From assembly GCF_000403435.2 (NCBI RefSeq), contig NZ_KE159710.1, positions 372,001 through 436,000 of the forward strand: a stretch of 64,000 bases of DNA, given 5' to 3'. The notes beneath the pieces are model-generated. The model saw only the letters and a program-made list of their open reading frames with translations. It had not been told where the DNA came from and ran no database searches. Origin of the DNA: Oscillibacter sp. 1-3. Its GTDB lineage: Bacteria > Bacillota > Clostridia > Oscillospirales > Oscillospiraceae. The first letter of the stretch is position 1; the number at the start of each line of letters is the position of its first letter. Both the position numbers and the translations under genes were made by a program. Of the stretch, positions 35,090 through 43,333 are shown piece after piece.

Positions 35090-35638
35090 TTATGCGTGTC
35101 TCGCCGTGCCACCGCCAGCCAGCGGCTCGGAAGATTCCGACAACATTCCCGCAGCGGCTTTCTTTTCAGAAAGAATCTGCTGGTAAATAAGCTGGGCCTG
35201 CTGCTCCGCCTCGGCGTGGGCCTCCTCCTCAATGGTAGAGAAATGGGCGGGGGCAAAGGCCGGGGCGGCGGGGTCTTTCATCAGCTCCAGGGCGACGGCC
35301 TCCAGCGCCTCCCATTGTTCCGGCCGCAACCGGGACAGCGCGGTTACAAGCCGACGCCGGAAGTCCGCGCTTTCCTCCGCCAGTAGTTCATCCATGAACG
35401 CGGCCAGTTCATCGTCCCTGGTCCGCTTCACAAACATTTCCCCTTCGCCGGTCCGCAGCCATGTTTCCGATACATTGAACTCCCGGCAGATCAGATTGAT
35501 AACCGCCTCGGCGGGATTGTTTTTGCCGACTTCGTAGGTGGCAATGTTGCTCCGGCTTACTTTCAGTTTGTCCGAAAATTCTTGCTGGGTGAGGCCCAGG
35601 GCCTTGCGTAGATTTTTTAGGCGCTCGCCTATTGTCAA
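35090..35638 (-). CDS. CI-like XRE repressor of the phage-like element
   Basis: The N-terminus is a Cro/CI helix-turn-helix (LTIGERLKNLRKALGLTQQE, then VSRSNIATYEVGKNNPA) and is followed by FNVSETWLRTGEGEMF, a classic phage-repressor signature. The C-terminal half is helical and has no LexA-type peptidase motif. A start at TTG 35638, with AGGGGGTG upstream, fits best, because the -10 box at 35670-35665 rules out the TTG at 35665. It faces a rightward promoter with shared operators, the usual lysogeny switch layout. Confidence 0.85.
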   Translation of the reverse strand: MTIGERLKNLRKALGLTQQEFSDKLKVSRSNIATYEVGKNNPAEAVINLICREFNVSETWLRTGEGEMFVKRTRDDELAAFMDELLAEESADFRRRLVTALSRLRPEQWEALEAVALELMKDPAAPAFAPAHFSTIEEEAHAEAEQQAQLIYQQILSEKKAAAGMLSESSEPLAGGGTARHA

Positions 35639-35664
35639 ATTGTTCACCCCCTTCTGTATTGCCA

Positions 35665-35752
35665 ATCATAACACGCAAAATGTCGGATGTCAACAATAAA
35701 GTTGGAAACCGACATTTTGGGTATTGACAAATGTCGGATAATGATTTATTAT
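35665..35752. promoter_or_regulatory. divergent promoters with CI-type operators
   Basis: Minus strand: TTGACA (35693-35688) - 17 bp - TATGAT (35670-35665) drives the repressor. Plus strand: TTGACA (35724-35729) - 17 bp - TATTAT (35747-35752) drives the early genes. The motif TGTCGG or its complement occurs inside both spacers (35681, 35731) and between them (near 35709), and again near 35755-35766. These are likely repressor operators. Confidence 0.8.
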
Positions 35753-35787
35753 TGTCGTAATCCGACAAACGAAAGGAGGGAAACGGG

Positions 35788-35979
35788 GTGGACGAAAAAA
35801 AGAGTGCCGCCCCAGCGCCGGAGGTGCAGGAGCGGCAGGGAGACATCAATCCTGATAGGTTTCGGAAATCAGTGATTCTAGGTCTGGCAAGGTTATTCCA
35901 TGTTTCGATAGGTACTGCGACAGAATACAGTGATATTCTCGCAGCGCAAGCGAAACAAAACGGTGTTGAGCTGAAATAG
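35788..35979 (+). CDS. small early phage-like protein (63 residues)
   Basis: This is the first gene after the rightward promoter. It starts with GTG and has AAAGGAGGG upstream. The product has a charged, Pro-rich start and a helical C-terminal part (FRKSVILGLARLFHVSIGTA) that could be a small DNA-binding helix pair. A Cro- or excisionase-like job would fit the position but is not shown by the sequence. Confidence 0.55.
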   Translation: MDEKKSAAPAPEVQERQGDINPDRFRKSVILGLARLFHVSIGTATEYSDILAAQAKQNGVELK

Positions 35980-36257
35980 CAATCTGGTGTTCGTACACTT
36001 TTGCGGGGTCTTCAACATCTGCAAAATCGTTGGCGAGCGAATAGTGTCTTTCATCAACTGCAAGGAATGATGGGTTACATACTCGCTTGTAACCTTGTCC
36101 TCGAATTTTTCAGAGCATCCGCAAAGACTTCCTCCTTTCTATGTACTCGGCCCTGGCGGGGGCTTGTACCTGGATTATACGGGAGGACGGTGGGAAATGC
36201 AAGGGACGAGCGGGAGAGTTGGGAGGGCAAAGCGGCAAATGAAAGGAGGGAAACGGG

Positions 36258-36482
36258 ATGGACACGCTGGAGGCTATAGATGTGTTTGCGGAGCATTTCG
36301 CCAAACTGCAAGCGGACAGCAAGCCAATTTCAGAAAATTCCCTGGCAAACGACGAGCGCCATGTAGAAATGCTGAAAAGAATTACTCTGCGGCGGTTGGA
36401 TGGAAAAGAAAAATTCAGGATCGTAGTGGATTACGACCCCGAATTTCCTTTGATTGCTGTGGATGTATTCAACCTACACTAG
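36258..36482 (+). CDS. small phage-like protein (74 residues)
   Basis: The ATG follows GAAAGGAGGGAAACGGG. That leader is nearly identical to the one in front of the 35788 gene, suggesting duplication. The protein is helix then strand (ERHVEMLKRITLRRLDGKEK, FRIVVDYDPEFPLIAVDVFN). No family recognised. The 280 bp before it shows no gene. Confidence 0.55.
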   Translation: MDTLEAIDVFAEHFAKLQADSKPISENSLANDERHVEMLKRITLRRLDGKEKFRIVVDYDPEFPLIAVDVFNLH

Positions 36483-36719
36483 CGGGTTTTCTGTAATCCG
36501 ACAGGCTGGCGGGAGCTGTGGATAGACCGGATCGCCAAATCTTTCCCACATGAAATAGTAGGTTTCTATGGATGCGACCCCAGTCAAACGGTCAGACCTG
36601 GGCGCATTGGCTCCGTCGTAAATCCAGCCGCAAGTCTCGAAAGCCTTTTCGACATCGGCTTTTTGTTCGCGGGTCTCCAGGCCAGACACATCAACAGCAA
36701 TCAGTAGATCAGGGCACAC
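36474..36719 (-). CDS. small hypothetical protein on the opposite strand (81 residues)
   Basis: The GTG at 36719 has AAAGGAGC nine bases upstream. The product (CPDLLIAVDVSGLETREQKA, then AFETCGWIYDGANAPRSDRL) looks like a real compact domain rather than a shadow frame. It converges with the 36258 gene, overlapping by 9 bp. No family assigned. Confidence 0.5.
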   Translation of the reverse strand: MCPDLLIAVDVSGLETREQKADVEKAFETCGWIYDGANAPRSDRLTGVASIETYYFMWERFGDPVYPQLPPACRITENPLV

Positions 36720-36817
36720 AACATTTTGCTCCTTTCTATCAGTTTCGGCGGCGGTGACGCGCCGTCCGGAAACAGTATAGCAGAGGAGGCCGGAAAAAGA
36801 AAGAAGGAGGTACAACC

Positions 36818-36982
36818 ATGTCCGAGAAGGAAAAGAAGATCATGGAAACGATTGCAAAGGTCGTCAAGGGAGCGTCCGCACCGACAAAGGACTACCTGCT
36901 GGGGTGGGCCGAGGGCGCCGCTTCTGTGGTGTGTGGCCCGCTGCTGCCGGAACAGGCGGCGGCGGAGCGGCCCGGCGCGTGA
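36818..36982 (+). CDS. short phage protein (54 residues)
   Basis: The ATG has AAGGAGG seven bases upstream. The product starts SEKEKKIMETIAKVVKGASA and continues DYLLGWAEGAASVV. It resembles the short helical proteins common in Firmicutes phage early regions ('MSEKEKxIMExIAK...GYxxGxAEG'). Function unknown; it leads a tight run of small genes. Confidence 0.6.
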   Translation: MSEKEKKIMETIAKVVKGASAPTKDYLLGWAEGAASVVCGPLLPEQAAAERPGA

Positions 36983-37010
36983 GCCGGGCCGCGTGGAAGG
37001 GGGCGTGGAA

Positions 37011-37193
37011 ATGGACGGCGTGAAAGTGACTGGCACGTTCAACGCCAATGCGTTTTTCCAAACGCTGGCCGCGATCCTCTCCCGGAAGTACGGGAAGGAG
37101 ATCACCGTCACCGTGACGCCGCCCGCCCAGGACGAGCGGGCGGCACGTCCGGCCAAGGACCGGAGCAAATCCAATCAGCGGGTGAGCGCATGA
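37011..37193 (+). CDS. small phage-like protein (60 residues)
   Basis: The start ATG follows GGAAGGGGG, and the stop overlaps the next start (ATGA). The protein holds DGVKVTGTFNANAFFQTLAA and a basic, Lys/Arg-rich tail. The segment LSRKYGKEITVTVTPP is strand-like. A typical small early gene with no assigned function. Confidence 0.55.
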   Translation: MDGVKVTGTFNANAFFQTLAAILSRKYGKEITVTVTPPAQDERAARPAKDRSKSNQRVSA

Positions 37194-37423
37194 ACGCGGC
37201 GGACTGGTCCAGGACATGCAAGGGCTGTCGGTATGTGGAAACCGTGATGTGGCCGGTAAAAGGCAGTTATAGCAAGGAAACCGAGGCTTACCGGTGCAAT
37301 GCGCCGGGGCCGCACCAGGGATACCACATCGGGACAGGGGTTTTTCTACCGTATGTTCCGGCGTGGTGTCCGGAAATGGAAGCAAGGAAAGGGGACGCAC
37401 AATGCTTGAAATCGTCCCAATGA
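37190..37423 (+). CDS. Cys-rich small phage-like protein, copy A
   Basis: The 77-residue product contains CKGCRYVET, WPVKGSYSKETEAYRCNAPG and FLPYVPAWCPEM. Four cysteines in two pairs suggest zinc binding. A paralogue with the same order of motifs lies at 40768-40983. It overlaps the previous gene by 4 bp and the following XF1762-type gene by 22 bp. Confidence 0.6.
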   Translation: MNAADWSRTCKGCRYVETVMWPVKGSYSKETEAYRCNAPGPHQGYHIGTGVFLPYVPAWCPEMEARKGDAQCLKSSQ

Positions 37424-37593
37424 CATTGAAAGAGGCAAACGCCTTTGTAGAGCAAAACCATAGACACCATGGGAAAGTTACGGGCCACAAGTTTTCTATC
37501 GGCCTTTCGGACGGTGTGTCAACGCCAATTTGAAATTGTAAGAAAACGCCGAAGAAATTTTGTAGTTTTTCGGCGGGGGGGGGGGTAACAGAA

Positions 37594-38391
37594 TCAGTTA
37601 TTTCCTTGCAGGAAAAGAGTATTTACGATTTGCTGTTTCTGGCGCATAAATTCCTTGCGCTCCTTCAGGCGGTAAGACTCACCCTTGATGTTGATAACGG
37701 TGCAGTGATGCAGTACACGATCCAGGATGGCGGAGGCGATGGTGACGTCGGCAAAGACCTCGTTCCACTGGGAGAAGGTTTTGTTGGAGGTGAAGACGGT
37801 GGATGTTTTCTCGTACCGCCTGGCAATGAGCTGAAAGAACAGGTTTGCACCCTGGATGTCCATGGGGAGGTAGCCGATTTCGTCGATGATGAGCATCCTG
37901 TACTTGGCCAGAACCTTGAGCTTGTCCGGCAGACGGTTCTCAAAATGGGCCTTCTTGAGCTGTTCAATGAGCTGGTGGCAGTTGATGTAGTAGGTGGAGA
38001 AACGGTGCTGTGCCGCCACCAGGCCCAAAGCGGAGGCCAGATGGGTCTTGCCCACGCCGGGCGGGCCGAGGAAGACCACATTCTCCCCGTTTTCCAGGAA
38101 GCGCATGGTAGCCAACTCATCGATCTGGCGCTTGTCGATGGAGGGCTGGAAAGAGAAATCGAAGTCGTCCAGGGTTTTCTTAATGGGAAAGCCAGACATC
38201 TGGATCTGCTTCTCATAGGCCCGTCTCCGCTTGGATTTGGCTTCTTCTGAGAAAATGTGATCCAAAACCTCCACAATGTTGAGCTTGTCCGCCACCGCCC
38301 GTTCCAGGTAGTTGTCCAGAATCTCCAGGGTGTTTTTCATTTTAAGGGCTTCCAGGTTTTCCCTCAGCCTGTCCATAGTAAATTCAGTCAT
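37594..38391 (-). CDS. istB: IstB-like AAA+ helper ATPase of IS21
   Basis: The 265-residue ATPase has Walker A FLGPPGVGKTHLASAL, Walker B MLIIDEIGYLPMD, sensor region STVFTSNKTFSQW and the family end HHCTVINIKGESYRLKE. It loads and regulates the IstA transposase on target DNA. Its ATG lies inside the end of istA (8-bp overlap). Confidence 0.93.
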   Translation of the reverse strand: MTEFTMDRLRENLEALKMKNTLEILDNYLERAVADKLNIVEVLDHIFSEEAKSKRRRAYEKQIQMSGFPIKKTLDDFDFSFQPSIDKRQIDELATMRFLENGENVVFLGPPGVGKTHLASALGLVAAQHRFSTYYINCHQLIEQLKKAHFENRLPDKLKVLAKYRMLIIDEIGYLPMDIQGANLFFQLIARRYEKTSTVFTSNKTFSQWNEVFADVTIASAILDRVLHHCTVINIKGESYRLKERKEFMRQKQQIVNTLFLQGNN

Positions 38392-39589
38392 ACAGCACCT
38401 CGTCATATCTGGATAAATCGGAGGGCTTCAAGGGGAAATCTATTACTTTGCCCTGTTCCAGCAGAACATTTTCCGCATCTATTGTCTGTTTCAGCGTAAT
38501 CCTTCTATAGTGCTGAGGATTGACAACCATGTCCTTCCTTTGATACGATATTCGATGCAGAGCGATCTGCTTTCCCTCATAGTAGGCGGCCAGCATACTG
38601 TCGAGGGCCACGACTGCCACATCTTTGCCGATGTACTCCGCTGGCACGGAGTACTGATTCCCGGCGTATGAGATGAGGCAGTCTTTTTGTACCCGCCTAA
38701 GGTTGATCTTGTCGATGATGTACTCACGGGAAAGAGGACTCAGCCCCTCTTTTTGCAGCCGCTCAAAGGGAATCTCGTTGGTGGTGGCATGGACTTTGCC
38801 ATTGACCTTATTACACCAAGCCAAGGCTTGTCCATTCAAATCTGCCAGGCTGTTGTACTTGATCCCGACCATGAAGTTGTCCCGCACAAACTGCACCGTC
38901 CGCTCCACTTTTCCTTTCGTCTGACCACGATATGGCCGGCACAGGATGGGTTTGAATCCATAGAATCCCGCGAAGTCCTCAAACTGCCGGTTTAGTGTGG
39001 AGTCCTCCTGCTTCAAAAGCCGCTTGATGACTACCTGCTTCATGTTATCGTACAGAATCTCCTCCGGGTAGCCTCCGAAATACCGAAACGCGTTCTGATG
39101 GCACCGTATCAACGTGTTTGTGCTCATATCTGTGACAAATTCGATGTACCGCATCCTTGAGTACCCCAGAATCATGAGAAAGCAGTACAGCTTCTTCCAC
39201 TTTCCGTCCTCGTATACCAGGTGATCCTCGAAGAATCCCCAGTCCATCTGCCCTTGCTTTCCTGGCATCGTCTCAAACCGCACCGTTGCTTTCTCATTCA
39301 AGTCCATCTTCCGGCTGCTCACATACGCCTTGACAATACTGTAACCTCCGTCAAACCCCATCTCCCGCAGCTTCTCCAGTATCCGCAACGCTGAATACGG
39401 CGCCTCTTCCAGCCACTCGTCCACGATCTGCTTGTACGGGTCCATCTTTGTTGGCTTGGGTTCGCTCAATGTGTACTCCGGCTTCTGCGGCGATTCCGCG
39501 TACCGCTTTGCCGTCCGCGGGTCCATGTGGTACTTCCGTCCCAGCTCCACATAGCTCAGCCCTTTTTGTCTGTCGCTTCGGATATCCAT
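38384..39589 (-). CDS. istA: IstA-like transposase of IS21
   Basis: The 401-residue transposase has an N-terminal helix-turn-helix (LSYVELGRKYHMDPRTAKRY). The DDE integrase core includes GQMDWGFFEDHLVY, ILYDNMKQVVIKR and PYRGQTKGKVERTVQFV, supplying two Asp and the Glu. A C-terminal DNA-binding part follows. The ATG at 39589 has AAAGGAG eight bases upstream and is preferred over 39607. Frame intact, so the element may be active. Confidence 0.92.
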   Translation of the reverse strand: MDIRSDRQKGLSYVELGRKYHMDPRTAKRYAESPQKPEYTLSEPKPTKMDPYKQIVDEWLEEAPYSALRILEKLREMGFDGGYSIVKAYVSSRKMDLNEKATVRFETMPGKQGQMDWGFFEDHLVYEDGKWKKLYCFLMILGYSRMRYIEFVTDMSTNTLIRCHQNAFRYFGGYPEEILYDNMKQVVIKRLLKQEDSTLNRQFEDFAGFYGFKPILCRPYRGQTKGKVERTVQFVRDNFMVGIKYNSLADLNGQALAWCNKVNGKVHATTNEIPFERLQKEGLSPLSREYIIDKINLRRVQKDCLISYAGNQYSVPAEYIGKDVAVVALDSMLAAYYEGKQIALHRISYQRKDMVVNPQHYRRITLKQTIDAENVLLEQGKVIDFPLKPSDLSRYDEVLYD

Positions 39590-40060
39590 CCACTGTGCTC
39601 CTTTCATTTTCTGACTCCCTTTCCGGGCTCTTTCTCGCCCTGATTGGGAGTCTATCTTTTTCCCTTCACCTCCGCCACTAAACTACATTTTTTCCTCGGC
39701 GTTTTCTTACATTTTATCACTGGCGCTGACAGGTGAAAAAATTGTGGGTGTTGCTATTGTAGGCCGTCCGGTTGCCCGGCACTTGGACGACGGGTGGACG
39801 CTGGAGGTAAACCGGCTTTGCACAGATGGGAGCCGCAATGCCTGCTCCATGCTGTATGCTGCGTCCTGGAGAGCGGCCCGCGCTATGGGCTATAAACGGG
39901 TGGTGACATACATCCTGGAAAGCGAAAACGGGGCAAGCCTGCGGGCCTCCGGCTGGAAGTGTGTGGGACAAGCTGGGGGCCTGCGTTGGACCGGGAGACG
40001 CCGCCCGGAAGTGGACCTTTACCCGGCGCAAATGAAAATCAGATTTGAAAAGGAGGAAGC

Positions 40061-40771
40061 ATGAACACAATCTACAAACCGAAGGGCGCGGCGGCGGAGT
40101 ACGGCGACTATGCCGTGAACATCTACACCGGATGCCCCCACCGCTGCTACTACTGTTTCGCGCCCCAGGTCCTCCACCGGGACCGGGAAGCGTTTCACTC
40201 CTGCGTGGAGCCGCGCAAGGGAATTGTGGAGGAACTGCGGCGGAAGCTGGAGCGGGAGAAAATCACTGGGAAGCTGGTCCACCTGTGCTTCACCTGTGAC
40301 CCGTATCCCACCGGCTGCGACACGACCACCACGCGGGAGGTCATTCAGACGTTGAAGGAGTTCGGGAACCACGTCCAGATTCTCACCAAAGGGAGCGGGA
40401 TTTGCGACTTTGACCTGCTGGACGGCGGGGATTGGTACGGCGTGACCATATCCTGCGGGCGGCCTATGGAAGATGCGGCGGAGCCCGGAGCGGTCAGCCT
40501 GGAAAGCCGCCTGTATGACCTGGAGGAAGCGAAGCGCAGGGGGATTAACACATGGGTATCGTTCGAGCCGGTCCTTGACCCGGAAGCCGTACTGGCGTGT
40601 ATTTATGGATGCGCGTACTTCATCGACAAAGTAAAAGTCGGGAAGCTGAACTACCACCCGTCGGACATCGACTGGGGACAGTTTGGCCGCAACGCCGAAA
40701 TGATGTGCCGGGAGCTGGGTCTGGACTACTACATCAAGGACAGCCTGCGGGCGGAAATGGACAAGCCGTGA
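40061..40771 (+). CDS. phage-type radical SAM protein (spore-photoproduct-lyase-like family)
   Basis: The 236-residue protein has the radical-SAM cysteine motif CPHRCYYC near residue 28 within NIYTGCPHRCYYCFAP. Further motifs are CFTCDPYPTGCDTTTTREVI and VQILTKGSG. It would bind a 4Fe-4S cluster and SAM. This family is common in phages of Firmicutes but its reaction is unknown. It overlaps the gene before and after, within the early-gene run. Confidence 0.85.
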   Translation: MNTIYKPKGAAAEYGDYAVNIYTGCPHRCYYCFAPQVLHRDREAFHSCVEPRKGIVEELRRKLEREKITGKLVHLCFTCDPYPTGCDTTTTREVIQTLKEFGNHVQILTKGSGICDFDLLDGGDWYGVTISCGRPMEDAAEPGAVSLESRLYDLEEAKRRGINTWVSFEPVLDPEAVLACIYGCAYFIDKVKVGKLNYHPSDIDWGQFGRNAEMMCRELGLDYYIKDSLRAEMDKP

Positions 40772-40983
40772 GCGGCGGAGAGGACTTCACCCGGACCTGC
40801 GAGGGGTGCGAGTACATACGGACAGAGCCGTGGCCGGTCAAGGGAAGCTACAGCGAAAAGACTATTGCTTTTCGGTGCTTTGCGCCGGGGAAACACAAGG
40901 GCTATCACATGGGGACTACCTACCTCCTGCCCTACGTCCCGGCGTGGTGTCCGAGGATAGCGCAGGAAAAGGAGGTGATTTAG
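40768..40983 (+). CDS. Cys-rich small phage-like protein, copy B
   Basis: The 71-residue product contains CEGCEYIRTEPWPVKGSYSE, AFRCFAPGKHKGYHMG and LPYVPAWCPRI. It is clearly paralogous to the protein at 37190-37423 (same four cysteines and PVKGSYS core). It starts with GTG overlapping the radical-SAM stop and ends just before the methyltransferase start. Confidence 0.65.
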   Translation: MSGGEDFTRTCEGCEYIRTEPWPVKGSYSEKTIAFRCFAPGKHKGYHMGTTYLLPYVPAWCPRIAQEKEVI

Positions 40984-41247
40984 GTGGAACATTTGGGTGA
41001 CATTACAAAACTGAACGGGTACGAACTGTACCCTGTTGATGTGGTCATTGGTGGTTCGCCTTGTTAGCCAGGACCTTTCTGCGGCAGGGAAAAGGGCTGG
41101 TCTTGCTGGAGAGCGGAGCGGCCTATTTATGGAGCAAATCAGAATTATAAAAGAAATGAGGGAAGCAGATGTACGCAGAGGCCGTACAGGAAAGTTTATT
41201 CGGCCCCGATTCATGGTGTGGGAGAACGTACCTTATGCGTTGAAGCA
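40984..41247 (+). pseudogene. DNA cytosine methyltransferase fragment 1, frameshifted and truncated
   Basis: Starting at GTG 40984 after AAAAGGAGG, the frame reads HLGDITKLNGYELYPVDVVI then GGSPC. A 4-bp insertion (TAGC) gives a stop exactly in the catalytic PCQ motif. The next frame continues QDLSAAGKRAGLAGERSGLF and PRFMVWENVPY. At WENVP the gene is cut by the palindromic core site of the RIT-like element. It lacks the N-terminal SAM motif I and all of the C-terminus, so it is dead. Confidence 0.85.
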
Positions 41248-41260
41248 CATAAGGTACGTT
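41225..41260. repeat. left core site of the RIT-like element
   Basis: AACGTACCTTATG (41225-41237) and CATAAGGTACGTT (41248-41260) are perfect 13-bp inverted arms around CGTTGAAGCA. The same 36 bp recurs in the same orientation at 46571-46606 with one change. This is the form expected for tyrosine-recombinase core sites at element ends. Confidence 0.8.
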
Positions 41261-41293
41261 ATGAATAGAAAGCAATTATGCAAAGCACCTCCT

Positions 41294-41335
41294 AAAAATG
41301 CAAAGAAACAGCACCGTTAGGCGCTGTTTCTTTGC
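41294..41335 (-). terminator. intrinsic terminator of the recombinase trio
   Basis: GCAAAGAAACAGC (41300-41312) pairs perfectly with GCTGTTTCTTTGC (41323-41335). On the minus strand it is followed by ATTTTTAGG. It lies 24 bp after the stop of the last recombinase. Confidence 0.85.
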
Positions 41336-41358
41336 ACATAATATTTCGCTAAAAGTAT

Positions 41359-42372
41359 TCACCCAAGAGATGAGAGCCAGTCAATGAGTTCAGCGTCTTG
41401 CTCCCAATCTGAGAATGTAGGCAGGCCAAGATGCTCTGTGGCTTTTTCCAATGCAGCCCGTTTCGCCTCATTATCTGCTCTGGCATAAATCTCAGTTGTT
41501 GAAATATCCGCATGACCAAGAAAGTCCTTGATATATACTGGATTAACATTGGCCTGCACAAGATGCATGGCTTTTGTATGACGGAGTTTATGCGGCGTAA
41601 TATTAGGCGGCATCTCAGGCGAGACTTTTCGCGCCATCTCAACGTATTTTTGGAGAATGTAGGTAACTCCCGAGCGTGTTAGCTTTTGTCTATGGGCATT
41701 CCAGAACAAGGGCATATCAGAATGCAGATGAGGATCAATGCGGTTTTCCGTAAAATAGGCTCTTATTAGTTCAACTGTCTGCTTCATAAGCGGCACAGAA
41801 CGTATCTTCCCACCTTTCCCATGGAGCGTGATTACGGCGGGGGCATCCAACCGTACATCGCGGATTCGAATATCAACCAATTCACTGACACGCGCCGCTG
41901 TGTCATACAAGACTGTAAGCAGAACCAGGTTCCGCCGCCCTCTCCTTGTGGATGCGTCAGGCATGGAAAGCAGCAATTTCAGACTATCCGCAGTCAGATA
42001 TTGAGCTGGCGGAGACGATGCAACCTTTCTGGGGATATTGTGGATTTGAATGCATTGCTCCATGTATCCTGGCTCCTCCGCTATCACATAATCAAAGAAC
42101 GCATGAATTGCACAAAGGCGCTGGTTATAGGTGGACGGCGATGCACCACGAACATTAGCCAGCCACAGCAGAAACTCTTCTACACAGTTCTTATCCAACA
42201 TGGGCAGCCTCAATTTGGCGATGTTGTATCCTTTCACATCTCTGCAAAATATGAGAAGCAGCTTGAAGGTGTCTCGGTAAGAGCAAATTGTATTGCTGCT
42301 TAAATTTCGTTGCACGGGCAGATAATGTGTAAGGTAGCGTGTAAGAAGGGTGGAAAAATCAGTCGTTTTCAT
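41359..42372 (-). CDS. tyrosine recombinase, third of trio
   Basis: The 337-residue recombinase has a SAM-like core-binding domain (NLSSNTICSYRDTFKLLLIF) and a catalytic domain. Arg is in TAARVSELVDI, Lys in HGKGGKIRS, the HxxR box is ITPHKLRHTKAMHL, the second His is in LGHADISTT and the nucleophile is in EIYARADN. The start overlaps the second recombinase by 14 bp. Order and overlap match RIT or TnpABC sets in which all three act together. Confidence 0.92.
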   Translation of the reverse strand: MKTTDFSTLLTRYLTHYLPVQRNLSSNTICSYRDTFKLLLIFCRDVKGYNIAKLRLPMLDKNCVEEFLLWLANVRGASPSTYNQRLCAIHAFFDYVIAEEPGYMEQCIQIHNIPRKVASSPPAQYLTADSLKLLLSMPDASTRRGRRNLVLLTVLYDTAARVSELVDIRIRDVRLDAPAVITLHGKGGKIRSVPLMKQTVELIRAYFTENRIDPHLHSDMPLFWNAHRQKLTRSGVTYILQKYVEMARKVSPEMPPNITPHKLRHTKAMHLVQANVNPVYIKDFLGHADISTTEIYARADNEAKRAALEKATEHLGLPTFSDWEQDAELIDWLSSLG

Positions 42373-43333
42373 TTGCCATCCCCCTCTGTGGAATCAGCTC
42401 GCCAAATTGCGTTTCCAACTTTGAGGTAATATCCGGATACATTTGAGCGGTTAACTGTAAATAGTTCTGTGTTCCCCTTATGCCATTATGTCCCAAATAC
42501 CGAGAGAGTACAGGCAGCACAGCAGTGAGGTCATCTCCAGAAAGCACCCAGTTATTGAGACAGTGAACAGCGAATGTGTGACGAGTATCGTGCGGACGCG
42601 GCCCTTTCCCGACCCCATAGTAAGGGATCTTCGCATGGTCGAGCAGCATACGGAATTGCACTTGAAGCCAGGTGGCTCCATACGCACCGCAGTTACCATG
42701 AGGTTTTGGACTTGGAAACAGTAGGGAATCCTCAGATTGCGGCGAAAGGACTTTCAAGTATTGTGTCAGTGCATCAGAGACAGGTTCGGAGAATGGGACA
42801 ATGCGATTCTTGTGAAATTTTGTATCCCAAATCGTGAGCGTATTCTCTGTAAGATCCACATCGCCTGTGCGCAAATGCCGAAGCTCAGCGGAACGCAGGC
42901 CACAGTTGAACAAAATGCGGAACATAACTGGAAGCTGATGATGCCGGAGTGGATTTTGCTCTGTAGGAAGCACATGGTCGGCTGCATCCAGCATCCTTTC
43001 AATTTCATCGTCTGAGAAGATATATGCCTTAAAACTTCTGGATTCCTTGGGCAAAGAGCGTGGCGGAATTTTGTATGCCTTAAACCCTTTTCGTACCACA
43101 AAGTCAAGAAAACCATTGATTGCACTGGCTTCCCTGAGAACCGTATTGACTTTTTGGTTCAATCTGTTTCCAATGTGCTGGAGGACATAATCTTTTGTGA
43201 ACTCTATATCGCCATCTTCTGGTTCCACATAATCTTGCAAGAACCTTCGGATGCAGTCCCTGTCAGTTTTCCCGACAAAGCCGAGGGCATGGCGCTCTGC
43301 CATATATTGCTCAAGCAGCAGCTTCGCAGTCAT
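42359..43333 (-). CDS. tyrosine recombinase, second of trio
   Basis: The 324-residue protein has the catalytic Arg in NCGLRSAELRHL, the HxxR box RPHDTRHTFAVHCL, LGHNGIRGT and the Tyr in TQNYLQLTAQ. The N-domain has the helical core-binding pattern MAERHALGFVGKTDRDCIRR. The ATG at 43333 overlaps the first recombinase stop (ATGA), so the genes are translationally coupled. Confidence 0.92.
   Translation of the reverse strand: MTAKLLLEQYMAERHALGFVGKTDRDCIRRFLQDYVEPEDGDIEFTKDYVLQHIGNRLNQKVNTVLREASAINGFLDFVVRKGFKAYKIPPRSLPKESRSFKAYIFSDDEIERMLDAADHVLPTEQNPLRHHQLPVMFRILFNCGLRSAELRHLRTGDVDLTENTLTIWDTKFHKNRIVPFSEPVSDALTQYLKVLSPQSEDSLLFPSPKPHGNCGAYGATWLQVQFRMLLDHAKIPYYGVGKGPRPHDTRHTFAVHCLNNWVLSGDDLTAVLPVLSRYLGHNGIRGTQNYLQLTAQMYPDITSKLETQFGELIPQRGMANEND

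Larger units (their letters stand above)
37517..39731 (-). mobile_element. IS21-family insertion sequence
   Basis: The ends are inverted repeats beginning TGTCARCGCCA and sharing TGTAAGAAAACGCCGA in both. The element encodes IstA and IstB in overlapping frames and is flanked by GGTG on both sides (37513-37516 and 39732-39735), a likely 4-bp target duplication. Length is about 2.2 kb. Confidence 0.85.
37402..40064 (+). pseudogene. XF1762-family protein gene interrupted by IS21
   Basis: The first 38 codons (LEIVPMTLKEANAFVEQNHR, GHKFSIGLSDG) end at 37516. The rest continues at 39736 (GVAIVGRPVARHLDDGWTLE, then EVNRLCTDGSRNACSMLYAA, then YKRVVTYILESENGASLRAS). Joining across the insertion restores the family pattern LSDGEKIVGVAIVG. 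XF1762 proteins are phage-encoded and of unknown, possibly acetyltransferase-like, fold. The insertion of about 2.2 kb inactivates the gene. Confidence 0.85.
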
